64,000 nucleotides of DNA, taken from assembly GCA_947374485.1 (NCBI GenBank), contig CANCCF010000003.1, forward strand, positions 6,616 through 70,615, read 5' to 3'. Both the position numbers and the translations under genes were made by a program. Origin of the DNA: Comamonadaceae bacterium (GTDB taxonomy: Bacteria > Pseudomonadota > Gammaproteobacteria > Burkholderiales > Burkholderiaceae_C). This document shows positions 1 to 8,094 of this stretch, piece after piece. The notes below the pieces were generated by a model that had not been told where the DNA came from, searched no databases, and saw only the letters and a list, made by a program, of their open reading frames with translations. The first letter of the stretch is position 1; each line of letters opens with the position of its first letter.

Positions 1-270
1 CTGACCCGACCAATTGCGCCCGGCAGTAAACAAAAAGCCCACCAGCACCGCCAAGCCAAAACCAAACAGCATTTCGTGCGCATGCCATATCGGGCCCTGC
101 AGAAAGGCGTGGCCCAGCAGGCCGGCGAACTGCAGCGCCCACAGCGCAATCGACAGGGCGGCAAAGGCGCTGGCCAGCAGGTAGAAGGGTCGAAAGCCCA
201 GCGCCCACAGGGCAAAGGCAGGCGGCTGGCCCGGGCGGGGTGCTTCGCGGATGGAGATCAGGGTGGCCAT
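1..270 (-). CDS. nnrS: NnrS family protein, N-terminal part (runs off the window)
   Basis: The first 90 codons of a minus-strand gene that continues past base 1. The translation has the N-terminal pattern of NnrS haem/copper membrane proteins: a FRPFYLLA segment, then a helix, then WHAHEMLFGFGLAVLVGFLFT and a GRNWSG turn. NnrS proteins are polytopic membrane proteins that relieve nitric-oxide stress in denitrifying and related bacteria. The start codon is only 30 bases after the ccoG stop, so it is probably the third gene of the ric-ccoG-nnrS operon under NsrR-type control. Family assignment is confident; nothing can be said about the missing C-terminal helices. Confidence 0.85.
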   Translation of the reverse strand, partial: MATLISIREAPRPGQPPAFALWALGFRPFYLLASAFAALSIALWALQFAGLLGHAFLQGPIWHAHEMLFGFGLAVLVGFLFTAGRNWSGQ

Positions 271-300
271 GGTGGATGGGTGTTTTGCAATCGGAGGCCG

Positions 301-1740
301 CTAACGCGGTACGTAAAAGGTGGATTTTTCGTCGGTGTACACAGTGCGGCCATCGACCTCGGTCTGCACGTGGAAGTGGATGGGCAGCGTCTGGCCACGC
401 AGGTCTTGCGCGGCTTCTGCGCCCAGGTGCAAACGCAGGATGAGCGAGCCAATGCCGGTGGCTTCCACGGAGATCTCAGGGTCGGTCACCACTTGCAACC
501 CGGGCAGGCCCTGCACGCTGGCACTGAAGCGCTGCGGCTGTTCGCGCCCGTTCATCACCTGCAGGCGGTAGACGTTCTCGATGGCACCGCGCTCCACCTC
601 GCGTGCCAGCGTGCTGCGGTCTTTCATCACATCCACCGAGAAGCCCTTGCGCATGGACAGGCTGCCCGCAAAAGCGGCGCCCACCAGGAGCAACAGCGCG
701 CCATATATCCAGACCCGGGGGCGGCCCACGCGTTGCAGCATTTGCGGCCGCGTCAACTGTTGCGCCATGCCATGGCCTGATGAGTAGCGGATCAGGCCCT
801 TGGGGTAGTCCATCTTTTCCATCACCTGGTCGCACACGTCGATGCAGGCGGCGCAGGCGATGCACTCGTTTTGCAAACCGTTGCGGATGTCGATGCCGGT
901 GGGGCAGACTTGCACGCACAGGGTGCAGTCGATGCAGTCGCCGAGACCCAAGGCCTTGGGGTCGGCGCGGCGGGCGCGCCCGCCGCGGGCCTCGCCACGT
1001 GCCGCGTCATAGGCGATGACCAGCGAGTCCATGTCGATCAGTGCGCTTTGAAACCGGGCGTAGGGGCACATGGTCTTGCAGACCTGCTCGCGCATGAAGC
1101 CGGCATTGCCGTAGGTGGCGAAGGCGTAAAACAGAATCCAGAACCATTCCCAGGGTGACAGTGCCCACAGCCACAGCCCGGCGCTCAAGCCGCGGATGGG
1201 CGTGAAGTAGCCCACAAAACTCAGGCCGGTGAGCAGGGCAATGGCAATCCAGCCGCCCTGCTTGGCGGCCTTGCGCATGAGCTTGTTGACGCTCCAGGGC
1301 GCGGCATCCAGGCGCATGCGGGCCTGGCGGTCGCCCTCGGTATGGCGCTCCACCCACATGAAGATTTCGGTGTACACGGTTTGCGGGCAGGCATAGCCGC
1401 ACCACATGCGCCCGGCGATGGCCGTCACAAAAAACAGCAGCAGGGCGGCCAGGATCAGCAGCGCGGCCAGGTAAATAAAGTCCTGCGGATGCAGCACCAG
1501 GCCGAGTACATAAAAGCGCCGCTCCGACAGGTCAAACAGCACGGCCTGGCGGCCGTTCCATTGCAGCCAGGGCGTGCCATAAAACACCGCTTGTGTGAGC
1601 CAGACCATGGCCCAGCGCCAGCGCGCAAACCAGCCCGCCACCGAGCGCGAATAGACCTTGGGCGTTTTTTCGTAGAGCGAGACCATGCCCGCTGCATCGA
1701 CCGGCTGCAGCTCGATGGGGATGACTTTTTTAGCCGCCAC
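301..1740 (-). CDS. ccoG: CcoG/FixG-type cytochrome c oxidase accessory protein
   Basis: About 479 residues, the usual length for CcoG. An N-terminal region (SLYEKTPKVYSRSV) is followed by several membrane helices, the CGYACPQTVYTEIFMW motif (CX3CP), and a ferredoxin domain with two four-cysteine motifs (CIDCTLCVQVCP and CIACAACIDVC), then a C-terminal Ig-like periplasmic domain. CcoG acts in copper handling for cbb3 oxidase assembly. I chose the GTG start at 1740, which overlaps the end of ric by 11 bases. An upstream reading frame is open to 1902 but lies inside ric. Its position between ric and nnrS suggests a role in NO stress, possibly repair of copper or Fe-S centres, rather than a ccoNOQP cluster, which is not visible here. 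Confidence 0.9.
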   Translation of the reverse strand: MAAKKVIPIELQPVDAAGMVSLYEKTPKVYSRSVAGWFARWRWAMVWLTQAVFYGTPWLQWNGRQAVLFDLSERRFYVLGLVLHPQDFIYLAALLILAALLLFFVTAIAGRMWCGYACPQTVYTEIFMWVERHTEGDRQARMRLDAAPWSVNKLMRKAAKQGGWIAIALLTGLSFVGYFTPIRGLSAGLWLWALSPWEWFWILFYAFATYGNAGFMREQVCKTMCPYARFQSALIDMDSLVIAYDAARGEARGGRARRADPKALGLGDCIDCTLCVQVCPTGIDIRNGLQNECIACAACIDVCDQVMEKMDYPKGLIRYSSGHGMAQQLTRPQMLQRVGRPRVWIYGALLLLVGAAFAGSLSMRKGFSVDVMKDRSTLAREVERGAIENVYRLQVMNGREQPQRFSASVQGLPGLQVVTDPEISVEATGIGSLILRLHLGAEAAQDLRGQTLPIHFHVQTEVDGRTVYTDEKSTFYVPR

Positions 1741-2479
1741 AGGAACCGCAGCAAGGCGCGTGGCTGGTAGTGGGCGTGGTGGCAGGCTGGGGTGCTTCAA
1801 ACTGCGTGAAGAGCAGGTTGTTTTCCAGGTGGATGTGTTGCACCAGATCGTCCTGCAACTGCGCAATGCCGGCATACAGCGCGCGCCAGGTATTGCAGGC
1901 ACCCTGGGGCGCCGTAGCGTTGTGGCTCAGCTCGGCCAGACGCTCGAGCATGGCGCCGTGGTGGATGTGTTCCACACGCATCATGTGAAGGGGCTGGGTG
2001 ACAAAGGGGTTGCCACCGGCCTTGAGCATGGGAAAGAGAATTGCCTCTTCCTTTTGCATGTGGCCCAACAGGTCTTCTTCCATGGCCTCCAGCAGCTCAG
2101 CCAGTCCGGCGGGCACCTGTGGATGCTCGCGGTGCACGGCCTCCACACGGCGTGCCATGCGGACCAGCTCGGGGAACTGCGCACGGTGCACGGCGTGGTA
2201 GCGCTCCAAGATGTGGTCTATGAGGGCGCTGGGATCACTGGGCGTTGCTGCCGGTTCGGTGCGCTGCAGTGCGCCCAGCTCGGCCAACAGCGCCGCCACA
2301 TCCAGACCCTTGGCCTGTGCCGAGAGCGCCAGGCTGACCTGGCCGCCGCAACAAAAGTCCAGCTTGAAGCGGCGAAACACGGCGGTGGCGCCGGGCAGCT
2401 GCACCGCGATCTGGCCCAGGGTTTGGTCAGCGCCCAGCACAAAGGCCAAGGGCTGGGTGGTGGGCAGGCGTGCGTTCAT
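1730..2479 (-). CDS. ytfE: Iron-sulfur cluster repair di-iron protein (RIC/YtfE/ScdA)
   Basis: 249 residues. Residues about 15-75 form the ScdA_N domain with the hallmark FRRFKLDFCCGG. The rest is a hemerythrin-like four-helix bundle with conserved histidines and glutamates (LIDHILERYHAVH, GHMQKEEAILFP, RVEHIHHGAM, QHIHLENNLLF) that bind the di-iron centre. RIC proteins repair Fe-S clusters damaged by nitric oxide or oxidants. The C-terminus carries an extra Cys-rich tail (CCGSCGG). It is the first gene of a three-gene operon and diverges from nsrR; the intergenic region has two NsrR-like sites, so NO-induced expression is expected. Confidence 0.92.
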   Translation of the reverse strand: MNARLPTTQPLAFVLGADQTLGQIAVQLPGATAVFRRFKLDFCCGGQVSLALSAQAKGLDVAALLAELGALQRTEPAATPSDPSALIDHILERYHAVHRAQFPELVRMARRVEAVHREHPQVPAGLAELLEAMEEDLLGHMQKEEAILFPMLKAGGNPFVTQPLHMMRVEHIHHGAMLERLAELSHNATAPQGACNTWRALYAGIAQLQDDLVQHIHLENNLLFTQFEAPQPATTPTTSHAPCCGSCGG

Positions 2480-2499
2480 GGGGTGTGATCCTTCAAAGG

Positions 2500-2549
2500 T
2501 TCATTTAAGATGAATGTATTGTAGGGGAATAAATTCATTTAAGATGAAT
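2500..2549. promoter_or_regulatory. Two tandem NsrR-like operator palindromes
   Basis: The 16-base string TTCATTTAAGATGAAT occurs at 2500-2515 and again at 2534-2549, 34 bases apart. Each is an inverted repeat of ATTCAT/ATGAAT around a TTAAG centre and contains the AAGATG half-site typical of NsrR operators. They lie in the 96-base gap between divergent ric and nsrR, so they can control both the NO-stress operon and nsrR itself. Assignment to NsrR rests on the adjacent gene and motif resemblance. Confidence 0.75.
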
Positions 2550-2575
2550 CTTTGCATTGACCTGACTCAAACCCC

Positions 2576-3043
2576 ATGCGCCTGACCCAGTGGACCGACT
2601 ACACCCTGCGTGTGCTGATGTACTGCGCGGCCTGCCAGGCACGCGCGCAGCCGGTGACGATCACCGAGATTGCCGACAGCCACGGCATTTCGCGCAGCCA
2701 CCTGACCAAGATCGTGCACCAGCTCGGCGCCCAGGGGCTGCTGGAGACCACACGCGGGCGCGGTGGCGGCATGCGCCTGAGCCAAGCGGCAGCATCCATC
2801 AACGTGGGTACGGTGGTGCGCCAGACCGAGACTGACTTCAACATGGTGGAGTGCTTCGAACCCGGCAGCAACCACTGCGCCCTGATCCAGAACTGCCGCC
2901 TGAAAGGCGTGCTGCACCAGGCCACGGCCAGCTACCTGGCAGTGCTCGATGGGGTGACGCTGGCGGATCTGGTGGCACCTGCCGCCAACCGGGTGCAGGC
3001 GCCGAAGTCACGCAAGGGGCTGGTGCCGGGTTTGCCGACTTAG
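2576..3043 (+). CDS. nsrR: Rrf2-family nitric-oxide-sensing repressor NsrR
   Basis: 155 residues. It starts MRLTQWTDYTLRVLMYCA and has the Rrf2 winged helix-turn-helix (ITEIADSHGISRSHLTKIVHQL, then GRGGGMRLS wing). Three cysteines in CFEPGSNHCALIQNC match the Fe-S cluster ligands of NsrR proteins. NsrR represses NO-detoxification genes until its cluster is nitrosylated. The divergent partner operon (ric-ccoG-nnrS) and the two AAGATG palindromes support NsrR over other Rrf2 members such as IscR or RirA. The C-terminal ~20 residues after LADLV are basic and poorly conserved. Confidence 0.9.
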   Translation: MRLTQWTDYTLRVLMYCAACQARAQPVTITEIADSHGISRSHLTKIVHQLGAQGLLETTRGRGGGMRLSQAAASINVGTVVRQTETDFNMVECFEPGSNHCALIQNCRLKGVLHQATASYLAVLDGVTLADLVAPAANRVQAPKSRKGLVPGLPT

Positions 3044-3164
3044 GTGCTGGCACCCGGGGGATCATGGTGCGCCGGAGGCGGCGATGGGCTGGATTCGTGC
3101 TGGCGTCAATATCGGCAGCCGACCCATTGCCGACACACGCGGCATTCGGGTAGTCGGCAGGATT

Positions 3165-3497
3165 GCCGCGGTAGCAGACCTTGCGGGCGTGGCTGTTGTG
3201 GTCGCCGCTGCCACCGGGGTAGAGGGTTCCGCGAATGTCCTCCGCCCTGCGGGCTCCCCCTTTATTTCGCTCCACCCTCCACCCCGGCGTCAGCGTCTGC
3301 CTGCACGGTTGGCGCGCAATGAACTTATTGCCTTAGCGCTTCGACAATCCCTCTGGACGCAGGACGGCGTGGTGCTCTGTGGAGCGGCATAAAGGAGGAG
3401 CCCGCAGGGCGGGGGACAGCCGCGGAGCAGAGTGCCACGTCGGCCTGCGTCACACGTGTCTTTGACTTCAATGCAAAAGACCGCTTCCAGCCCTGAG
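3165..3497 (+). repeat. Dispersed ~330 bp repeat, copy 1 (full length)
   Basis: No gene is credible in 3044-3571. Most of it is a repeat whose full length recurs inverted at 50029-50360 and whose right two-thirds recurs at 28165-28390. Internally it carries a 27-base imperfect inverted repeat: 3238-3264 (CCGCCCTGCGGGCTCC core) and 3390-3416 (GGAGCCCGCAGGGCGG core), separated by about 125 bases, so transcripts could fold into a long hairpin. The right part contains GGACGCAGGACGGCGTGG and ends near TTTGACTTCAATGCA. It has no transposase and no obvious terminal target duplications. Weak similarity to copy 3 extends left to about 3146. Confidence 0.85.
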
Positions 3498-3571
3498 TTG
3501 CCACAGAGTCAATCAAACCCTGTGGCCGCTCATGACCCAAACCTTCCGCCACCCACTCCCAACGCCTCGCC

Positions 3572-4717
3572 TCAAGCCGCCCCCTGCGCCTCCGACACTG
3601 CAATGCGTTTATAAAGCGCCGCCAGCATGTCCGACTGCGTCACCATGCCGACCACTTTGCGCTGGGCATCCACGACGGGGATGTGCGGCAGGCCGTTGTC
3701 GGTCATCTGCGCCACCAGCGTGGCGATGGGGGTTTCGGGGCAGGCGCTGAACACCCGGGACGTCATGATCTGCCCCACCACCTCGGCCTTGGCCGAGGTG
3801 GGGCCCGGTGTGCGCCGCAGCAGACCTTGCAGGCGCACGGCCATGCCTGCGGCCGAGGTCTCGTCCATCTGGCGCAGGAAGTCGGCCACGGTGGCGATGC
3901 CGATGAGGCGGTCATAGCCGTCCACCACCGGAAGCGACTTGATCTTGTGCAGGCGCAGTTGCTTCCAGGCCTCTTCAAGGGCGGTGTCGAAGTGTGCGGT
4001 GACCACGTCACGCGACATGATGTCGGCGCACACCAGGCCCACATGGCGGCCAAAGGCATGGTCCACCGCCAGGTTGTAGATAGCCACCAGCTCGTCCTCC
4101 TGCACGTCCACAAAGGTGTCCAGCGTGTGGATGGCGCTGGCCAGGTCGGCATGCACCAGGCCTATGCGGCGCAGGGGCGTGGCGTCTTGTGTGTGGTGGC
4201 GGTTGATGGGTGCGGCCTCTGCGGTGTAGGGGTAGGGGCGCTGCAAGACAAAGCGGCTCACCAGCATGGTGGAGAGCATGGCAATGCCCACGTTCAGGCC
4301 GACTTGCGCGGCCAGGTGCATCGTGGCGTCGCTGCTTTGCGGGCCGTCCATGGCCATCAGCAAGGCCATTCCCGCGCCGGGCGGATGGACGCACTGCAGG
4401 CGCACCATGACCCAGATGCTGGCGGCCACGGCCAGCGTGGCAGCCAGCTGCGGCTCTGCCACGCCCTGCGCGCACACCCAACCGACCAGGCAGGAAAGCA
4501 AGTAGCTGCCCAACACCGGCCAGGGCTGGGCCACCGGGCTGTGCGGCTGCACATACAGGATCACCAGCGTGGCGGCCAGCGGCGCCAGCATCCAGTGGCG
4601 ATCGGGCGTGATGGCGTGCAGAAAGGCGGCGCACAGGCCCATGCCGGCAAGGGCACCCAAGCTGGCGCGCCAGCGCTCGGACAGCAACCAGTGGTAGATG
4701 CGGGACAAGAAGGACAT
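3572..4717 (-). CDS. HPP-family membrane protein with two C-terminal CBS domains
   Basis: About 381 residues from ATG at 4717. The N-terminal ~170 residues form four or more membrane helices with the HPP signature CVHPPGAGMALLMAMDGP. The C-terminal half has a pair of CBS domains (MSRDVVTAHFDTALEEAWKQL...VVDGYDRLIGIATVADFL and MTSRVFSACPETPIATLVAQM...VVGMVTQSDMLAAL), which usually bind adenine nucleotides. HPP proteins are implicated in nitrite or small-anion transport in some organisms, but the substrate here is unknown. The frame is open further upstream (to 4834), but the earlier start would add a non-membrane tail. It diverges from the SirB-like gene. Confidence 0.85.
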   Translation of the reverse strand: MSFLSRIYHWLLSERWRASLGALAGMGLCAAFLHAITPDRHWMLAPLAATLVILYVQPHSPVAQPWPVLGSYLLSCLVGWVCAQGVAEPQLAATLAVAASIWVMVRLQCVHPPGAGMALLMAMDGPQSSDATMHLAAQVGLNVGIAMLSTMLVSRFVLQRPYPYTAEAAPINRHHTQDATPLRRIGLVHADLASAIHTLDTFVDVQEDELVAIYNLAVDHAFGRHVGLVCADIMSRDVVTAHFDTALEEAWKQLRLHKIKSLPVVDGYDRLIGIATVADFLRQMDETSAAGMAVRLQGLLRRTPGPTSAKAEVVGQIMTSRVFSACPETPIATLVAQMTDNGLPHIPVVDAQRKVVGMVTQSDMLAALYKRIAVSEAQGAA

Positions 4718-4814
4718 GGAGAGAGTCCCGGACTTTTTTAATATCACGGCATGATACATGGCGGATGACCCCACGACGGCCACTGGGCCCCGGCACTGGG
4801 CTAGACTGCGGCGC

Positions 4815-5207
4815 ATGGAATACCTTGCTCTCAAACACCTTCATCTGGGCGCCGTGGCGCTTTCTGCCACGGGCTTTGCCGTTCGCGGCCTGGCTTCGCT
4901 CACGGGTGCGGCCTGGGTGCGGTCGCGCCCCGCCAAAATCGTGCCGCATGTGGTGGATACCGTGCTGCTGCTCTCGGCCATCGCCCTGGCCACCACGCTG
5001 CAACTCAACCCGGCCAGCACGCCCTGGCTGCTGGCCAAGGTCATCGGCCTGGTGCTCTACATCGGCCTGGGTGTGGTGGCCATGCGCGCGAAACTGTCCC
5101 AGCCACTGCGCGCTAGCGCCTGGGTGGCGGCACTGCTGGTGCTGGGCTGGATGGCATCGGTGGCGGTGTCCAAGAACCCTGCGGGCTTTTTGCACGCGCT
5201 GTTCTGA
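4815..5207 (+). CDS. SirB-like small integral membrane protein
   Basis: 130 residues from ATG at 4815 (MEYLALKHLHLGAVALSATGF). Four hydrophobic helices fill almost the whole protein, and the N-terminal YLALKHLHL and middle KIVPHVVDTVLLLSAI motifs match the SirB family (named for an invasion-gene regulator in Salmonella, though biochemical function is unclear). The histidines near the start and in HVVD are conserved in the family. No operon partner is evident; the next gene begins 90 bases downstream. The upstream in-frame ATG at 4758 would add an unlikely proline/arginine-rich extension. Confidence 0.8.
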   Translation: MEYLALKHLHLGAVALSATGFAVRGLASLTGAAWVRSRPAKIVPHVVDTVLLLSAIALATTLQLNPASTPWLLAKVIGLVLYIGLGVVAMRAKLSQPLRASAWVAALLVLGWMASVAVSKNPAGFLHALF

Positions 5208-5296
5208 TCGCGGGCGGCACCTGGACAAAAGGCGGGGGGCACGTTCGCCATAACGCGCTATAACTGACGCACACCCTGCCTTTTTAAGGAGCCGCC

Positions 5297-5626
5297 ATGT
5301 CCATTCCCCATGCACTTGCAGGCCAGCCTGTAGACGTCACCCCCTTCGGGCCCGGTTTGGCAGCGCAGCGCAGCGTGGCCCTGTTCAAGTCCGAGCAGCT
5401 CGAAGTCATACGCCTGGTGCTGGCCGCGGGCAAGGCCATGCCCACCCACAAGGTGGCAGGCGAAATCACCATCCAGTGCCTCGAAGGCCTGCTGGATGTG
5501 GAGGCCAATGGCCAGAGCACGCCGCTGGCCGCAGGCCAGCTGGTGTTTCTGCATGGCGAGGTGCCACACCGTGTGACGGCACGCGTGGCCGCCTCGGCCC
5601 TGGTCACCATGGTGCTGTGCCATTAA
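5297..5626 (+). CDS. Small cupin-domain protein
   Basis: 109 residues behind a good ribosome site (AAGGAG, 5287-5292). It is a single cupin barrel: GKAMPTHKVAGEITIQCLEG is cupin motif 1 (degenerate; one histidine) and AAGQLVFLHGEVPHRVTA is motif 2 with two histidines. Such single-domain cupins bind a metal or small ligand and are often stress- or detoxification-related. The gene is followed after 20 bases by the ACT-domain gene, so the two are probably cotranscribed. No specific substrate can be inferred. Confidence 0.75.
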   Translation: MSIPHALAGQPVDVTPFGPGLAAQRSVALFKSEQLEVIRLVLAAGKAMPTHKVAGEITIQCLEGLLDVEANGQSTPLAAGQLVFLHGEVPHRVTARVAASALVTMVLCH

Positions 5627-5646
5627 CCCACTTTCAGGAAGACTCC

Positions 5647-6192
5647 ATGCCCATGCCCATGCCCCTGGTGTTTACCTTTGTTGGCGCCGACCAACCCGGT
5701 CTGGTGGAGACCCTCTCGCACACAGTGGGCGAACACGGTGGCAACTGGCTGGAGAGCCGCATGAGCGAGCTGGCCGGCCAGTTTGCGGGCATTGTGAAAG
5801 TGGAGGTGGCGCACGAGAAAGCCCCGGCCCTGCGCGCAGCACTGCTGGCGCTGTCGGCACGCCAACTCTGGGTGCAGTTCGCGCCCGAGCCTGCGGCCCC
5901 CACCGGTGCAGCGGCCTTGGGGCACTGGCGCCAGCTGCGCCTGTCCATCGTGGGCAATGACCGGCCCGGCATCGTGCGCGAGGTCTCACATGCGCTGGCC
6001 CAGCGCCACCTCAGCGTGCGCGAGATGGACACCCGCATCACCAGCGCCCCCATGGGTGGCGAACCCTTGTTCGAGGCCGTGGCCCACATCCAGGTGCCCC
6101 AGGCCCTGGACCTGGCCGATCTGCGTGCGCAGCTGAACCTGATTGCCGATGCGCTGACGGTGGAAATAGACCTGGAAGAGTCGCAGCGCTAA
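5647..6192 (+). CDS. Double ACT-domain protein, GcvR-like
   Basis: 181 residues. There are two ACT domains: residues about 5-75 (LVFTFVGADQPGLVETLSHTVGEHGGNWLESRM) and about 97-175 (RLSIVGNDRPGIVREVSHALAQRHLSVREM). This tandem arrangement matches GcvR, the accessory repressor of the glycine cleavage system, and other amino-acid-sensing ACT proteins. The start follows AGGA (AGGAAGACTCC) and codes MPMPMPLVF, a short Met-Pro repeat. There is no gcv gene nearby, so a glycine role is not shown. It is downstream of the cupin gene on the same strand. Confidence 0.75.
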   Translation: MPMPMPLVFTFVGADQPGLVETLSHTVGEHGGNWLESRMSELAGQFAGIVKVEVAHEKAPALRAALLALSARQLWVQFAPEPAAPTGAAALGHWRQLRLSIVGNDRPGIVREVSHALAQRHLSVREMDTRITSAPMGGEPLFEAVAHIQVPQALDLADLRAQLNLIADALTVEIDLEESQR

Positions 6193-6215
6193 GCAGCATG
6201 GGCATATTGGCAGGC

Positions 6216-6232
6216 TTGGCACGGCACTTGCC
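6216..6232 (+). promoter_or_regulatory. Sigma-54 (-24/-12) promoter for the ABC importer operon
   Basis: TTGGCACGGCACTTGCC fits the RpoN consensus (TGGCAC-N5-TTGC) exactly, with GG at 6218-6219 and GC 12 bases later at 6230-6231. The predicted start is near 6243, about 35 bases before the first ORF. It sits just after the ACT gene stop. No TGTGAC-type motif was seen immediately upstream. Confidence 0.75.
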
Positions 6233-6277
6233 CATGGGTGCTTACAATTTCCAAATAACGAGACAACCCCCAAAGGG

Positions 6278-7300
6278 ATGCCCAAGACCGCCATGAACCT
6301 GCGCTACACCCTACGCCTCCTGCTTTGCATCTGCCTGGCAGCGACCCATCTCTCCTCCCCCGCGGCAGACAGTGCTGTCACATTGCGTGTGGGAGTGCTC
6401 CAGTTTGGAACAGTGAACTGGGAGCTCGATGTGATGCAGGCACACCAGCTGGCACAAAAGCGCGGTATCAACCTGAAGGTGGTTCCGCTGGCCTCGGGCG
6501 ACGCCTCCACCGTGGCCCTGCAGGGTGGTGCGGTGGACGTAATCGTCTCCGACTGGATCTGGGTCACACGCCAGCGCGCCGAGGGCCTGAACTATGCCTT
6601 TGCGCCCTACTCCAACGCCGTGGGTTCGGTCATGGTCAAAGCCGACAGCGCCCTGCGCAACGTGGCCGACCTCAAGGGCAAGTCCATCGGCATCAGCGGC
6701 GGCCCCTCCGACAAGGTCTGGCTGCTGCTGCGCGCCTATGCCAGCAAAAAATTCAACCTGGACCTGGCCACTGCGGCCAAGCCGGTGTATGCCGCTCCAC
6801 CCCTGCTCAACGAGCTGGCACTCAGTGGCCAGGTGGACGCTGCCCTCAACGTCTGGCACTTTGATGCGCGCCTGCAGGCCAACGGCATGCGGCCCCTGAT
6901 CGGTCTGCCCGAAATTCTGGCGGGCTTGGGCGTAGACAAGCCCATGCCGCTGATTGGCTGGGTCTTCCGCGAAGACTGGGCCAACCAGAACCGCGAGGTG
7001 CTGGAGCACTTTCTGGCGGCCTCGCAAGAGGCCAAGGGCCTGATGGCCAAAAGTGAGCCCGAGTGGGAACGCCTCAAGCCCCTGATGCGCGCCGAAGACA
7101 ACGCCACCTTTGTGGCTCTCAAAGCCGGCTACCGCAACGGCATTGCCAGCTGTGACCATGCAGATGGCCAGGCCACCGTGGCCAGCGTCTTCAAGGTCCT
7201 GGCCGAGACCGGTGGCGAGAAGCTGGTGGGCAAATCCAGAAGCCTGTCGGAGGGCACCTTCTGGAACGGCTTCAAACTGCCTGCATGTCCGAAGAACTGA
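6278..7300 (+). CDS. ABC transporter periplasmic substrate-binding protein (NMT1/SsuA-like)
   Basis: 340 residues with an N-terminal signal peptide (LRYTLRLLLCICLAATHLSSPAA) followed by a type 2 binding fold of the NMT1/THI5/SsuA class: LRVGVLQFGTVNWELDVM, then GGAVDVIVSDWIWVTRQR, and DLKGKSIGISGGPSDKVWLLL. It captures a small ligand for the permease and ATPase that follow; the ligand is unknown. Its sigma-54 promoter resembles those of the quinoprotein genes downstream, so it could serve the alcohol-oxidation system (for example a metal or alcohol-derived ligand). ATG 6293 is an alternative start; neither has ideal Shine-Dalgarno spacing. Its end overlaps the permease gene by 16 bases. Confidence 0.85.
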   Translation: MPKTAMNLRYTLRLLLCICLAATHLSSPAADSAVTLRVGVLQFGTVNWELDVMQAHQLAQKRGINLKVVPLASGDASTVALQGGAVDVIVSDWIWVTRQRAEGLNYAFAPYSNAVGSVMVKADSALRNVADLKGKSIGISGGPSDKVWLLLRAYASKKFNLDLATAAKPVYAAPPLLNELALSGQVDAALNVWHFDARLQANGMRPLIGLPEILAGLGVDKPMPLIGWVFREDWANQNREVLEHFLAASQEAKGLMAKSEPEWERLKPLMRAEDNATFVALKAGYRNGIASCDHADGQATVASVFKVLAETGGEKLVGKSRSLSEGTFWNGFKLPACPKN

Positions 7301-8094
7301 TTTCACCCAACGCCAGCGCCACCGTGCTCGCAGCCGCTCCCTCTGCGGCCATGGGCCAGGAGCGCTGGGCCCGCCTGTGGCCCTTGCTGCTCCTGGCCTT
7401 GCTGTGGCAAGGGGTGGCCATGCAGGCCCACAGCCGGGTGCTGCCCACGCCGTTGGCGGTGTTTGCGGCACTGTGGGCGGCGCTGGCCAGCGGCGAGCTG
7501 CTGTTCCACCTGGGCCAGACCCTGCTGCGCGTGGCCATCAGTTTTTGCCTGGCCATGCTGCTGGGCGTGGCCCTGGGGATTCTGATGGGCCGCCACCGGC
7601 GCTGGGACCGGGCGCTGGACAGCCTGCTGATCCTGGGCCTCAACATCCCGGCCCTGGTCACCACCATCCTGTGCTACATCTGGTTTGGCCTGAGCGAGAG
7701 TGCCGCCATTCTGGCGGTGGTGGTCAACAAGATTCCCATGGTGGCCATCAACCTGCGCGAGGGCGCGCGCGCCATCGACCCCCACCTGATGGAGGTGGCC
7801 GAGGTCTACCGCCTGAGCAAATCCGAGCGCTTTTTCAAGGTCTATTTGCCGCAGCTCTACCCCTACCTCTTCAGCTCGGCGCGCAATGGGCTGGCGCTGA
7901 TCTGGAAGATCGTGCTGGTGGTGGAGCTGCTGGGCCGCAGCGACGGCGTGGGCTTCCAGATTGGCAGCTTCTTCCACTTCTTTGACATCACCAGCATCCT
8001 GGCCTACAGCCTGGCCTTCTCAGCCGTGATCTTCCTGCTCGAAGCCCTGCTGCTGCGCCCGCTGGAGAGCCGCCTGAACCGCTGGCGCCTATGA
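7285..8094 (+). CDS. ABC transporter permease (SsuC/NrtB-like)
   Basis: 269 residues, about six membrane helices, with the binding-protein-dependent permease (BPD_transp_1) domain. The EAA-like coupling loop is visible as NLREGARAIDPHLMEVAEVYRLSKSERFFKVYLPQLYPYL, and there is a typical LGVALGILMGRHRRWDRALD region. It forms the membrane channel with the upstream binding protein and downstream ATPase. Translation is coupled on both sides: the start lies inside the preceding gene and the stop overlaps the next start in an ATGA. Substrate unknown. Confidence 0.88.
   Translation: MSEELISPNASATVLAAAPSAAMGQERWARLWPLLLLALLWQGVAMQAHSRVLPTPLAVFAALWAALASGELLFHLGQTLLRVAISFCLAMLLGVALGILMGRHRRWDRALDSLLILGLNIPALVTTILCYIWFGLSESAAILAVVVNKIPMVAINLREGARAIDPHLMEVAEVYRLSKSERFFKVYLPQLYPYLFSSARNGLALIWKIVLVVELLGRSDGVGFQIGSFFHFFDITSILAYSLAFSAVIFLLEALLLRPLESRLNRWRL

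Noticed and set aside
3084..3392. Apparent small protein-coding gene shared with 28204 (similar translated ends)
   Set aside because: The similarity is caused by the non-coding dispersed repeat being read in the same frame; starts and ribosome sites are missing.
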